Assembly (NCBI RefSeq): GCF_002814235.1
Contig: NZ_PHSU01000021.1
Span: 62,001-126,000, forward strand
Source of the DNA: Pseudomonas sp. QS1027
Lineage (GTDB): Bacteria; Pseudomonadota; Gammaproteobacteria; Pseudomonadales; Pseudomonadaceae
Direction: 5' to 3'
DNA: 64,000 bases
The notes below the pieces were generated by a model that made no database searches, had not been told where the DNA came from, and worked only from the letters and a program-made list of their open reading frames with translations. A program made the position numbers and the translations under genes. Below, piece after piece: positions 46,042-54,900 of this stretch. How positions within the stretch are numbered: position 1 is the first letter of the stretch; every line of letters begins with the position of its first letter.

Positions 46042-46812
46042 ATGCACGAACAATTTATGCCGCACCTGAAAAATCCGCAAGCCATCAGCGCAGTTGCACT
46101 TTCGAAAAACGGACGTTACTCTCTGGCCGTCGCTGCAAAATCAGCGACCGGGTTTAGCGGCCCGAGTACATACAGGCGCACAGGCGCCCCCATACCGATT
46201 GCTGGCGCTTTTTTTGTGCCCGCACTCCTATTTTATGGTGGCTGTGCGTGGGAGACCTTCGGGTCTGCCGGGGTCCTGTATGCCCGGTCCGCTAACCCGC
46301 GCACAGCTGCCACCCCAATTCGTTTAGCGGCGAACCGTGGCAGCTCCTCACATACAGGAGTTACGCCAGATGAAACACGCCCTCAATCCGTCCAAAATTC
46401 GCGCCGCTGCACACCGTGCAATGGCTCTCGCCGCTCTACACGCCAACTCCAGCCTTGCAACACGCCTCACCCGCTACAACGCTCACATGGCCAAAGCCCG
46501 CGCACTCGAAACCGCAGGCGGTGCCCAATGAACAACGCCCTGAGCTTTGCCCTGCCCGAAGACCTGCTGTGCGTCAGCAAGAACGCCGAAGCCGGTGTCC
46601 CCATCGACGCCATCACCTGCGCCATTGACCGTGCCGACTCAGTACTGACGTTGCTTGAAGACCACTTCGAAAACGAATCCTCGCGCCTTGCCAATCACGT
46701 CATCGCTGCCGTCCTTTGGGACGTGCGCGGCACCCTTGGTTTGATCAAGACGCTCGCCATGCACGGCGATAGCACCTCGACGCCTGCGGTGCAGAAAGGC
46801 GGTGCACTATGA
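46042..46812 (+). CDS. Icd/Ash-like leader frame running into the next gene
   Basis: An open frame begins with ATG at 46042 (MHEQFMPHLKN). Its text (LYARSANPRTAATPIRLAAN and similar) matches the Icd-like/Ash-like frames that overlap C4 RNAs in P4-type elements. It has no stop before the gene at 46528 and continues in frame into it, to 46812. The full 256-residue product may never be made. In phage P1 the equivalent frame is translated to control the gene after it. The frame overlaps the C4-like RNA and the small gene at 46370. I list it because the pattern is conserved in such elements. Confidence 0.35.
   Translation: MHEQFMPHLKNPQAISAVALSKNGRYSLAVAAKSATGFSGPSTYRRTGAPIPIAGAFFVPALLFYGGCAWETFGSAGVLYARSANPRTAATPIRLAANRGSSSHTGVTPDETRPQSVQNSRRCTPCNGSRRSTRQLQPCNTPHPLQRSHGQSPRTRNRRRCPMNNALSFALPEDLLCVSKNAEAGVPIDAITCAIDRADSVLTLLEDHFENESSRLANHVIAAVLWDVRGTLGLIKTLAMHGDSTSTPAVQKGGAL
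46225..46325 (+). ncRNA. C4-like antisense RNA
   Basis: The segment has the C4 signature of P1/P7/P4-type phages: GTGCGTGGGAGACC, a TTCGGG loop, GCCGGGGTCCTGTATG, then CCGCTAACCC and GCTGCCACCCC. TCCTGTATG (46274-46282) is complementary to CATACAGGA at 46351-46359, on the ribosome binding site of the gene at 46370, and its first eight bases of complement (CATACAGG) recur at 46169-46176. CCGCTAA (46289-46295) can pair with TTTAGCGG at 46153 and 46323 apart from a bulge. It should block translation downstream. Exact ends are estimated. Confidence 0.75.
46370..46531 (+). CDS. Small basic protein under C4 RNA control
   Basis: A 53-residue Ala-rich, basic helical protein (MKHALNPSKIRAAAHRAMAL) with ribosome binding site CAGGAG at 46355-46360. 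That site is part of the C4-complementary sequence, so its translation should be repressed by the antisense RNA. The stop overlaps the next start. I recognise no domain. Confidence 0.7.
   Translation: MKHALNPSKIRAAAHRAMALAALHANSSLATRLTRYNAHMAKARALETAGGAQ
46528..46812 (+). CDS. Hypothetical protein, 94 aa
   Basis: A small, mostly helical acidic protein (MNNALSFALPEDLLCVSKNA, then AIDRADSVLTLLEDHF). The C-terminal part (AAVLWDVRGTLGLIKTLAMH) resembles the helix of DUF3077-type proteins, as in the next gene, so it may be a distant relative. It overlaps both neighbours by 4 bases. Confidence 0.7.
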   Translation: MNNALSFALPEDLLCVSKNAEAGVPIDAITCAIDRADSVLTLLEDHFENESSRLANHVIAAVLWDVRGTLGLIKTLAMHGDSTSTPAVQKGGAL

Positions 46813-47081
46813 GCACTTCCACTACCCTTGGCCACGCCACCTTTTCCCGCGTCAACGCCTCCGATCAGAAGCTGTTTCGGGTCAATGCCGGTGTCCCGGT
46901 CGAGGATGCATTGGAGATGGTTTCTCAGCTTCAGCATCACGCCAATCAGTTGAACCTCGACGCCGCCATGAGCGACCACGGCGAGCGTTTCAGTTGGCCT
47001 GCCTTGTACCTGGGCGAGATGGCCAAAGCGCTGATTGATGACATCAACGATGCGCTGTTTCTGCCGAGGGCTGACACATGA
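46809..47081 (+). CDS. DUF3077 family protein
   Basis: The 90-residue protein has the DUF3077 signature LFRVNAGVPVEDALEMVSQL followed by a second helix ending GEMAKALIDDI. The family is common in Pseudomonas and its elements; its role is unknown. It overlaps the gene before it and the primase after it, so it belongs to the replication operon. A decayed relative lies at 60478-60654, outside attR. Confidence 0.85.
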   Translation: MSTSTTLGHATFSRVNASDQKLFRVNAGVPVEDALEMVSQLQHHANQLNLDAAMSDHGERFSWPALYLGEMAKALIDDINDALFLPRADT

Positions 47082-49984
47082 GCCAACGCCGGAACAGCAC
47101 AGCTAAACGTCCGAGCTTCGCCGACGTGAAAGCCGCCGCGTTGAAAGACATTGATCGTGTCCTGTCGCTCTGGCTGCCCAACGGCAAGCGCGTGGACGGC
47201 GGCAAGGAATACACCGCCCCGAACCCTACCCGCAGCGACAAGCGTGCCGGTTCGCTCAAGGTCAATTTGAGCAAGGGCACATGGGCCGACTTCGCCACCG
47301 GTGACAAGGGTGGCGACCTGATCGATCTGGTGCGTTATCTGGACGGCGGGACCGATGTCGAGGCCTGCCACAAATTGGCAGAGCTGCTGAACGTCTCGCC
47401 CGGTGTCGCACAGGTGAAGGCAACGCCCGGCAAGGTCAAAGCACCACAGTGGAACGCTATCCAGCCGATCCCGGCCGAGGCGATGAACAAGTGCCCGGCC
47501 AAGCACCGGGAACATGGCGCGCCGTCCAAGGTGTGGATCTATCGTGATGCGCAGGGCCAGCCACTTATGGCGCTCTATCGCTTCGACCTCGGCCCCGATG
47601 AAGACGGCAAGCCGAAGAAGGTCTTTGCGCCACTGACGTGGTGTCAGCGCGTTGACAGCCAAACCACACAATGGCGCTGGCAGGGTCTGCCAGATCCGCG
47701 CCCTGTGCTGCGCCTTGACGAACTGTCCCTGCGCGGCAACGTACCGGTAGTTCTCTGCGAAGGCGAGAAAGCCGCCGACGCCGCCACTGAACTGCTGACG
47801 GGTTACGTGGCCACCTGCTGGCCGAACGGTTCCAACTCCTGGCACAAAGCCGACCTGACACCGCTCAAGGGCCGCGACGTGCTGTTGTGGCCAGACAACG
47901 ACGACAGCGGCAAAGTCTGCATGAAAGCTGTCGCCGACAAGCTGCGCGAAATCGGCGCCGCCTCGGTCCGGGTCATTGCGCTGGATGTGTTCAAACGCAA
48001 GCCCACGCTGAAGAACGAACGCGCCGCTTTCGCCAAAGGTGGTCAATGGGACGACGGCGACGACGCAGCCGATGCGCTCGCCAAAGGCTGGACAGCGGCC
48101 CACTTCGCCGAGTTGGAAAGCAGCGGTGAACTGTTCGGTTTGGCTGTCGAAAAGCCGGAGCCTGAGCAGGCCGAGACCAAACCAGAACCGAAGACAAAAA
48201 CCGCCTCCAAGCGTCCCGCAAAATCGAAAAATGACCTGATGCCCGGTGGCTTTCGCCTCACCTCCGAAGGTGTGTTTTATGCCGGTGACGATGGCGAGGC
48301 GCGCCCGGTGTGTTCACCGCTGGAGATCCTCGCGCGTACCCGTGACGAGAAGGGCCACAACTGGGGGCTGTTGGTCGAATTCGACGACCCCGACGGCACC
48401 AAGAAGCGCTGGAACATCCCGGCGCGCACCATGACCGGCGACTTCGGAAAGGACGTGCTCGGCCCTTTGGTGGACATGGGGCTACGTCTCGCCGGTAGTC
48501 GTTCGGGACGCAATGCTCGTAACGACCTGCAGAGCTACCTCGGCGGCTTCGACAGCGCGCAACGTGCGCGACTGGTCACCCGTTTGGGTTGGCATGACAG
48601 CGCCTTTCTGCTGCCCGAGCAGCAGGTTGGCGCGCACAGCGAGCACCTGCACTTCTACGAAGCCGGTGCACAACTTCCACCGATCAGCGAAGCGGGAACA
48701 CTCGAACAGTGGCAACAGCAGATCGGCGCGCTGTGTGTCGGCAACCATCGCTTGGCGTTTGTCGTCGGCGTGGCGTTCGCTGGCCCACTGCTGCACATGC
48801 TCGGCCATGAGTCGGGCGGTTTTCACCTGTATGGCGACAGCTCCGGCGGCAAGACCACTCACCTGCAGGTGGCCGCCTCGATCTACGGCGGACCGCGCTT
48901 GGTGCGTTCGTGGCGCTCGACCGACAACGCGCTGGAGTCCATCGCCGCCGCACACTCCGACGGCCTCCTGGTACTGGACGAAATCGGCATGTGCGATCCG
49001 CGCATCATCGGTGAGACGGTGTACATGCTCGGCAACGGCACCGGCAAAGCACGCGCCAATGATCGAGGCCAAGCAGGCCGACAGGTACAGGAGTGGCGCT
49101 TGCTGTTCCTCTCCACCGGCGAGAAGACATTGGCCCAGCACATGGCCGAAGCCAACAAGGAGCTGAAAGCGGGCATGGAGGTGCGCATGCTCGCCGTCCC
49201 GGCCGATGCCAGCAAAGGCCTCGGCATGTTCGACACGCTGAACGGTTTTGAAGACGCAGCAGCACTGTCCGACACGCTCAAGGCGCGGGTAGCGAACTAC
49301 TACGGCACACCACTCACCACCTTCCTGACGGCGCTTTGCGAACCCGACAAGCGCCACGGTTGGTCGGCCATTCTGCGCCGCACGCTAGAAGGCTTTATCG
49401 CCAAATCGCTCCCGGCATCAGCCAGTGGACAGGCACACCGTGCCGCCGCTCGCTTCGGCCTCGCTGCCGCAGCGGGCGAGCTGGCCACCGCAATGGGCAT
49501 CACTGGCTGGCCTGATGGGACTGCCACCACTGCCGCCCGCGTGTGCCTGAACGCTTGGCTAAACGAACGCGGAGGCGCCGGTAACTTCGAGGGCGATGCG
49601 ATCTTGGCGCGACTGCGCCAGGTCATTGAGCGCTTTGGCGAAAGCCGCTTCACCCGCTGGGAATCGGCGGCGGCAAAGATCGATGAACACGGCCCACGCA
49701 CCATCGATCGCCTTGGCTTTCGCAAGACGCTCGAGCACGGCATGGGCGACACCATGCACACCACCAACACCTATTACGTGCTGCCCGAGGCGTGGCGCTC
49801 CGAGATCTTCCGGGGCATGAACATTAACGCCGTGAACAAGGAACTGTTGCAACGCGGCGTGCTGGAACCGGCCAGCGACGGCAAGGCGTCGAGTCTGGTC
49901 CGGTTGCCCGGCCTTGGCCCGCAACGCTGCTACATCGTGAAGACGATTCCGGGAACAGATGAGAGCGAGGCTCGGGCTGCCTGA
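47078..49984 (+). CDS. DUF927 Toprim primase-helicase
   Basis: The 968-residue replication protein has an N-terminal primase-like part (TWADFATGDKGGDLIDLVRY), a Toprim domain (VVLCEGEKAADAA with the Glu; LLWPDNDDSGK with the acidic pair), a basic linker near residues 365-385, and a DUF927 helicase with Walker A GDSSGGKTT and Walker B GLLVLDEIG. It should unwind and prime the element's origin, like the alpha protein of P4, and may bind the repeats at 59.3-59.6 kb. It overlaps the DUF3077 gene by 4 bases. Confidence 0.92.
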   Translation: MSQRRNSTAKRPSFADVKAAALKDIDRVLSLWLPNGKRVDGGKEYTAPNPTRSDKRAGSLKVNLSKGTWADFATGDKGGDLIDLVRYLDGGTDVEACHKLAELLNVSPGVAQVKATPGKVKAPQWNAIQPIPAEAMNKCPAKHREHGAPSKVWIYRDAQGQPLMALYRFDLGPDEDGKPKKVFAPLTWCQRVDSQTTQWRWQGLPDPRPVLRLDELSLRGNVPVVLCEGEKAADAATELLTGYVATCWPNGSNSWHKADLTPLKGRDVLLWPDNDDSGKVCMKAVADKLREIGAASVRVIALDVFKRKPTLKNERAAFAKGGQWDDGDDAADALAKGWTAAHFAELESSGELFGLAVEKPEPEQAETKPEPKTKTASKRPAKSKNDLMPGGFRLTSEGVFYAGDDGEARPVCSPLEILARTRDEKGHNWGLLVEFDDPDGTKKRWNIPARTMTGDFGKDVLGPLVDMGLRLAGSRSGRNARNDLQSYLGGFDSAQRARLVTRLGWHDSAFLLPEQQVGAHSEHLHFYEAGAQLPPISEAGTLEQWQQQIGALCVGNHRLAFVVGVAFAGPLLHMLGHESGGFHLYGDSSGGKTTHLQVAASIYGGPRLVRSWRSTDNALESIAAAHSDGLLVLDEIGMCDPRIIGETVYMLGNGTGKARANDRGQAGRQVQEWRLLFLSTGEKTLAQHMAEANKELKAGMEVRMLAVPADASKGLGMFDTLNGFEDAAALSDTLKARVANYYGTPLTTFLTALCEPDKRHGWSAILRRTLEGFIAKSLPASASGQAHRAAARFGLAAAAGELATAMGITGWPDGTATTAARVCLNAWLNERGGAGNFEGDAILARLRQVIERFGESRFTRWESAAAKIDEHGPRTIDRLGFRKTLEHGMGDTMHTTNTYYVLPEAWRSEIFRGMNINAVNKELLQRGVLEPASDGKASSLVRLPGLGPQRCYIVKTIPGTDESEARAA

Positions 49985-50077
49985 GAGCATCTCCGCTAAT
50001 AGAGGTAACGCCGGCTTATTCCCGGCCTCGCCAGCCGCTCATCCAACCCAAAATCAAATTTCAAAGGAACAACACAG

Positions 50078-51058
50078 ATGAACGTTTTCCAAGCAAACAC
50101 CGAACAACGCGAACTACTGACCAATGAGCTGAAAAGCAGTGGGGCCATAAACGTTGCACAGCCCATTTCGAGCGCCAGTAAAGCGACCGGCTATTGCGAA
50201 AAGAAACAGCTGCTGCTGGACGAAATCGAGAGGCTGAAAGTCAGCCGCGACGAGCTCCTGAGTGACGCCGAACAACTGTATACCGAGATGGCTCCGCTGG
50301 AAGCGCTATTGGAGGGCGACGAGGTCATGGATGCTGATCGAGCATATGAAATACGGAAACAGTACAACGAACTGAAACTCCCTTACGACTCTCGAAAGCA
50401 CCACGCCAGCATCGTGAGCGATAAAATTGCTCGACGCGAGAATCTCGCCAATCACGAAACCTTGATGGCGGGTTACACCGAATCGATGGCGAACTGGAAA
50501 GCCGACGAGCAAGAACTCAACGAGAAACGGGATAGCCTCAGCGCCCGTTTGGAACAGATCCAGCAACAAGCAGCCGAAGACATGGCGAAAGCCCGGCAAG
50601 CCGAAACCGATGCAGCAACCGCCTATGCCCAAGCCGTGGCATGGGGCGACACCGAGGGCGAAAAGAACGCCAACACGGATGCACAGAAGGCTGCGAAAAA
50701 CCTCGCGACTACGACCGAGCACAATCGTCGACAACACCTGATCATGACCGCACTGAAGCGGGAGTTGGCTACCGTCGACCAACACATTGCCGAGGCTCAA
50801 AGGGAACATAACACCATCGAAAAAAGAGCCCTGCTTCTGGCGCAGATGGTTTTGGAGGAGCAGTGGAACGAGAGAGCTCAAGCGCTGCTGGACATGGGAG
50901 GAAAGCTTTGGGCCGCCTATCGCCTGATTGACCGTGATCAAATCGGCCTCATGAAATTGATTCTCCCTGAACAGGGTGAAAACTTCCGCAACTGGAGTAG
51001 CAGTGATTTGTCGGAGCGTTCCTACAAGTACACCGTGCGAGACGTTCTCTCGTTGTAA
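50078..51058 (+). CDS. Coiled-coil protein of unknown function
   Basis: A 326-residue protein dominated by charged heptad-like helices (KKQLLLDEIERLKVSRDELL; ELNEKRDSLSARLEQIQQQA; AEAQREHNTIEKRALLLAQM). There is no signal peptide or catalytic motif. It follows the primase by 93 bases, has a good AAAGGAAC site, and ends at a strong terminator, so it closes the replication module. A structural or DNA-handling role is a guess. Confidence 0.75.
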   Translation: MNVFQANTEQRELLTNELKSSGAINVAQPISSASKATGYCEKKQLLLDEIERLKVSRDELLSDAEQLYTEMAPLEALLEGDEVMDADRAYEIRKQYNELKLPYDSRKHHASIVSDKIARRENLANHETLMAGYTESMANWKADEQELNEKRDSLSARLEQIQQQAAEDMAKARQAETDAATAYAQAVAWGDTEGEKNANTDAQKAAKNLATTTEHNRRQHLIMTALKRELATVDQHIAEAQREHNTIEKRALLLAQMVLEEQWNERAQALLDMGGKLWAAYRLIDRDQIGLMKLILPEQGENFRNWSSSDLSERSYKYTVRDVLSL

Positions 51059-51078
51059 CGCGCCGCGACACCTGAAAG

Positions 51079-51100
51079 AGCCCGCGCAGGCGGGCTTTTT
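51079..51100 (+). terminator. Terminator closing the replication module
   Basis: AGCCCGC, loop GCAG, GCGGGCT followed by TTTT. It separates the high-GC replication genes from the AT-rich cargo. Confidence 0.9.
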
Positions 51101-51333
51101 ATCCGGAACGCTTCTCACGCTAAAAATCAAAGGTCGCTCTCGGCCAGAAGCAGTCGCTGATTCATTCACACTCTTTTCGCATTACCTACCTAAATCTTCA
51201 AGTTTTTGGATCGACTAAAAATCACGACTTGCTACCGCGTAATTATCAATACAAAATGAGTCATATCTATTATGACCTACAAGCAAGATCGAGCGGCCAT
51301 TAACTTTACCTAGGCTTCAGGAGAAATGGAATA

Positions 51334-52191
51334 ATGACAGATAAAAAACAAATAAATGTTGGGTTTCAAAGTATTGGAATCATGGGTGTGAAAAGTATTG
51401 AGCGACGTAAAAATGGAGACACCGTCGAGACTCGAACTGGTAGTTTTGCAAGAAAACATATAGGATCTTTCTTTTTGGTTGTGGAGGATCTTTTAGCAAA
51501 ACAAGTGATAGATGTAATTTCTTGCGATTTTCTCAATCTACCTAGAAGATATATTTTTTCTGGGGTTTGGGGTAATCAAGCTGCCTGTCTATTCGGTTTC
51601 TTGATGTACTCTAAACAATTAGAGAGCACCAATGTACCGCAATTTTCTATTTTGGCTATAGATGATGGAGATATTCCTCAGAGCGAAAGAGAAAAAAGAA
51701 TCAATAAACTCTTAAAAGGGAACTATTTTGGGGATGAACTGAAAGTTGCTAAAGAAAATTTAAATCGGTTGATGCTATCGTTCAAATTGGAATATTTGGA
51801 TCCTGGCGTAAAAAAAGGACTGCCTGAATATAATCATAAAAAATGGTTTGAGGAAATAAAAAAGGAAGCAATCATTGAGGCCGACAATCCATCAAATATT
51901 TATGAAGAAAGGCAAACTGAGAGCTTGCTCGAACTTATTGAATTCTCAAAATCAATAAGTCTGGATGATTATCACGACTATTATCAAGAGCTAAAGAAAT
52001 TCACCCCAAAAAATACTTTGGCCATGTTCCATATGACGGAATATTTTGTTTTAAACTCCATAAAGAAATACAACAGAAATAAGTGGGATTTATATACTCA
52101 ACATATCAAGAACGCATTAGCATCCATAGATGAAACAAACAAGAACAACTTTATTAAGGCGGATATATATTTCGAAAATAATCGATCCTAA
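51334..52191 (+). CDS. Stand-alone OLD-like TOPRIM protein
   Basis: The 285-residue protein has a TOPRIM-like core: LVVEDLLAKQVID with Glu51, and LAIDDGDIP with Asp110, Asp111 and Asp113, separated by the alternating hydrophobic strands expected. The EDxxAK pattern is that of OLD-family nucleases, which normally have an N-terminal AAA ATPase. That ATPase is absent here, and the start (AGGAGAAATGGAATAATG) looks genuine. The gene is much more AT-rich than its neighbours, which indicates transfer. With the zinc-finger/HNH-like gene 82 bases downstream it forms a likely two-gene unit. Nuclease or defence function is inference. Confidence 0.6.
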   Translation: MTDKKQINVGFQSIGIMGVKSIERRKNGDTVETRTGSFARKHIGSFFLVVEDLLAKQVIDVISCDFLNLPRRYIFSGVWGNQAACLFGFLMYSKQLESTNVPQFSILAIDDGDIPQSEREKRINKLLKGNYFGDELKVAKENLNRLMLSFKLEYLDPGVKKGLPEYNHKKWFEEIKKEAIIEADNPSNIYEERQTESLLELIEFSKSISLDDYHDYYQELKKFTPKNTLAMFHMTEYFVLNSIKKYNRNKWDLYTQHIKNALASIDETNKNNFIKADIYFENNRS

Positions 52192-52218
52192 TCCGTTGTT
52201 CAAGCTGACCAGCATTTG

Positions 52219-52255
52219 GCAGGCGGCTTAGCTTGTTCGCTAGCTAACCGCCTGC
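52219..52255 (+). promoter_or_regulatory. Strong intergenic hairpin before the HNH-like gene
   Basis: GCAGGCGG/CCGCCTGC and TTAGCT/AGCTAA form a 14-bp stem with one bulged C and an 8-base loop. It ends 18 bases before the next ATG, just ahead of AAGGA, and no T-run follows. It may tune translation or mRNA processing between the two cargo genes. Confidence 0.6.
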
Positions 52256-52273
52256 TGAGGATAAGGAAAAATA

Positions 52274-53080
52274 ATGATTTGCATTGCATGTGGTACTGAA
52301 AAGGAGGCCCTTGCTAACAGCCATATGATACCCAATTTCATCAGGAAAAGACGCACCGGCGAGGTGCGGGCAGATGGAAGTAAAAAATATTCCTTCAAAT
52401 GGATTGATCGAAAGGACTTACCAAAACAGGATCTGCCTAAGCCGAACCTTATGTGCGAGAAATGCGACAACGACCTTGGGGCAAGGGTGGAAAATGGAAT
52501 CGCAGCATTGCTCATGCCCAATTGCGTCGACGTGCACGAAGAGTGGGAAAAACTCCCCATATTTCCGCATGAAATAAACGATGTCTTCGACGAGCCATTA
52601 ACCTTGGGAGTTTATGATTACCCTCTTAATGAGCTATGGAAGCTCGAAAAGTTTGCACTTTCCGTAGCATGGCGCGCCCTGCACGACCTATCGGAAAATG
52701 GCGAGGCATGCTCAAGCGCGTTCTTGGGCTCCGCACGAGGGTCGAATATCAACAAAACGGTCGTCCGTCATCTATTCCACAATGACGAACTACCAAACCC
52801 CTATTACACGCTGCAAACAACCTATGACGCGTCTATCTATTATTGGTCTCCGAACACAGTAGCGTTGATTACAAACAAAGTTGATGAAATGCCCTTTGCA
52901 TGGACGGAAGTGACGGAGGATGATGAGTTTCTTGGTGTGGCAGTCATGTTTGCTTACTGGGTAATCGTTTGGCCATTGTTCGAACATGACAGTTCACAGT
53001 ATTACGCGAAGCTCAAACGACTTAACAAGCTTTGCTTTTGGGATTGGTGGGGTCATGTGCACAAGCAGTTGAACAGCTAA
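52274..53080 (+). CDS. Zinc-finger/HNH-like protein
   Basis: The 268-residue protein opens with Cys3-x2-Cys6, then Ser16-His17 in NSHMIPNFIRK, and Cys61-x2-Cys64 in LMCEKCDNDLGARVENG. Such C-x2-C ... SH(I/M)(I/P)P ... C-x2-C arrangements occur in HNH-type nucleases and in related unnamed zinc-ribbon families. The remaining 200 residues are aromatic-rich (YYWSPNTVALITNK; FWDWWGHVHKQL) and I do not recognise them. AAGGA lies 6 bases upstream of the start. It is probably co-transcribed with the TOPRIM gene. A nuclease role needs the missing second metal ligand or catalytic His to be mapped. Confidence 0.6.
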   Translation: MICIACGTEKEALANSHMIPNFIRKRRTGEVRADGSKKYSFKWIDRKDLPKQDLPKPNLMCEKCDNDLGARVENGIAALLMPNCVDVHEEWEKLPIFPHEINDVFDEPLTLGVYDYPLNELWKLEKFALSVAWRALHDLSENGEACSSAFLGSARGSNINKTVVRHLFHNDELPNPYYTLQTTYDASIYYWSPNTVALITNKVDEMPFAWTEVTEDDEFLGVAVMFAYWVIVWPLFEHDSSQYYAKLKRLNKLCFWDWWGHVHKQLNS

Positions 53081-53511
53081 TAAAACCGGGGGCAAATTAC
53101 CATTTTTCACAAAAACGAGGTCGGTCTTAGTGAATTTTAGACCGGGACGTAGGTCTGCTTTTGGCCGCTCTCTGCCCGTCACGACGGGCGGGAGTCGGCC
53201 ACAAGCCGTCATTCACATGCGTGTTCGGTTCGACGTTCAAGTGTCGGCTCCGTATCCGGCACCGGCCACCCGATCGTCGAAGACGATCGCTCAATTATCA
53301 GCCTAGGCTGAGGTTCGTCAATCGACTTGGCTATGCGCCGCTGCACTCGAGCGATCTCAGGGCCACCACGCTGGTAATCGACACCGCGGCGATACGCGTG
53401 CGCCATGTCAGGGCCGTGCGGTTTCAGACCGACGCACGTCGGGTTTTCCGGCATCGGATAACGGCTGGAACACGGAAGTACTAGCCTCCTGAGGCAGGCT
53501 TCACGCGCCCG
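53081..53511. other. Non-coding module boundary with an 18-bp repeat
   Basis: I see no gene in these 431 bases. At 53172-53189 is CTGCCCGTCACGACGGGC, containing the hairpin GCCCGTC/GACGGGC; related 18-mers are at 55202-55219 and 58938-58955. The stretch has higher GC than the TOPRIM/HNH pair, so a composition break lies here. Confidence 0.5.
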
Positions 53512-54900
53512 TCACTCCATTTTTGCCGGCTCTGGCACGGTCAATGGATAAGACTTGTCGGGCCAACCTTCGGCGGCATAGTCGGTATAGTGGCCGCTGT
53601 ACCCTATGACGTGGTACGTGACCTGGCACAGCAGCACCTGGACGCTGTGAATCCGGTTAAACTGAACCTGGTAGGCGCCCTCGTCGGGCTTCGCCAGGTC
53701 TGCGAGCTTGGGGTGAACCTGGGTGTTTCGAAGTTCATTCCATATCTTGATATAGGCCTTCTCGACCTTCCCTTGCGTTGCAAGCCACTTGAGCCTGGCG
53801 GGCGGACCCGGGGGGCGTTCCAGCGTACTTAGTAGTCCCAACAGTCTGTCTTTCATCTCTTTAAGGGCAGCTTCGCCCTTAACGTACTCCTTCACCCGAT
53901 TGACTGCGTCCTGAGTTTTCGCGTTGCCTTCCGGATCCTCCGGTAGCAATACGAGGCTTGAGACGGCCTCAAGCGCGACCGAAACCCCCATCGCCCACGC
54001 ATCGATGGAGTTGGCACTCGCTTCCCGGGCGTTATACAGGTGGTAGGCAAGCGGGTTCCATTGTGTCTTTGCGCTGCTTCCAACGACATACACCAGATAG
54101 GCATTGAATAGCTCCCATCCGTGTTGCCTGTAAATCATGGAAGCATGTTTGATGGGCGGGCAGAAGTGCGGATGAGGCGAGACTCGTCTCGGTGAAATGA
54201 GGTCAAGATGCAGGGAACCCGGCCCGCACGTCACCAGGGCCCTATAGGTTGCGGTTTTGCCAGTGATGAACTGGAGCGATTCCTGAACTCGCCAGTGGAA
54301 GTCCGGGGGGAACGGCTTGCCTGCCGTTGCCCCAAGCACGCTTCGCCCCGATCCTTTTCGTACCCGCACCGTGAAATGCGCGTCGCAGGAGTCAAACTCG
54401 GCAGTGTCCGTAACGTAATGTCTGCCGTCGCTGGCCTCGACCTCACTCCATTGGTCGAGGGGAACGTCGTACTCTTCAAAGAAGTACAGTTCCATGCAGT
54501 GGTTTTCCTGCGGAATGTGTGGAAATGCGGTCAGTGCCAGCAGTTCCCCGCTAACAAATTCGGGCTGGCCGGTAGACATATCCCATGAAGGTTTGGGGAC
54601 CAGGCGTGACGCGCGCAGCGTGGTGCCGTCCTTAGCCTCAGCTTCGAGGTTGAAGAAGGTTTCGTCGCGATGAATCTTGCCGACATGGCTGAGGTAGTTC
54701 TTCAGGCTGCCAAGCGGCGTCACGTTCGCGTGCCCGGTGACGTACAGCTTGTAGACGATTACCCCATCAGAGGTTTGCCGGATATAGCCTTTTCCTTCGT
54801 ATCGCTCGCCACCTTCCTTGTTTTGGGTCAGGACTATGCGCCTGCAATCGAGGTCTAACTGACTGAGGCGAAAATCCTCGATGGTTGTGTCGATGTTCAT
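53512..54900 (-). CDS. Protein with C-terminal HEPN-like motif
   Basis: The 462-residue product is unknown as a whole. Near the C-terminus IWNELRNTQVHPKLADL contains Arg391-Asn-x3-His396, the Rx4-6H (RNxxxH) active-site motif of HEPN ribonucleases, set in helices. The N-terminal 250 residues are beta-rich (GGERYEGKGYIRQTSDGVIVY), a layout like ApeA-type or other large HEPN anti-phage proteins. It may sense infection with the N-terminal part and cut RNA with the C-terminal part. It is the only large cargo gene on the minus strand. A small gene overlaps its start (ATGA). Confidence 0.6.
   Translation of the reverse strand: MNIDTTIEDFRLSQLDLDCRRIVLTQNKEGGERYEGKGYIRQTSDGVIVYKLYVTGHANVTPLGSLKNYLSHVGKIHRDETFFNLEAEAKDGTTLRASRLVPKPSWDMSTGQPEFVSGELLALTAFPHIPQENHCMELYFFEEYDVPLDQWSEVEASDGRHYVTDTAEFDSCDAHFTVRVRKGSGRSVLGATAGKPFPPDFHWRVQESLQFITGKTATYRALVTCGPGSLHLDLISPRRVSPHPHFCPPIKHASMIYRQHGWELFNAYLVYVVGSSAKTQWNPLAYHLYNAREASANSIDAWAMGVSVALEAVSSLVLLPEDPEGNAKTQDAVNRVKEYVKGEAALKEMKDRLLGLLSTLERPPGPPARLKWLATQGKVEKAYIKIWNELRNTQVHPKLADLAKPDEGAYQVQFNRIHSVQVLLCQVTYHVIGYSGHYTDYAAEGWPDKSYPLTVPEPAKME

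Noticed and set aside
52219..52255. Integron attC site
   Set aside because: The hairpin lacks correctly placed RYYYAAC/GTTRRRY boxes and there is no integron integrase.
53209..53454. Frames on both strands in the module boundary
   Set aside because: No start signals and no recognisable protein; likely decayed sequence.
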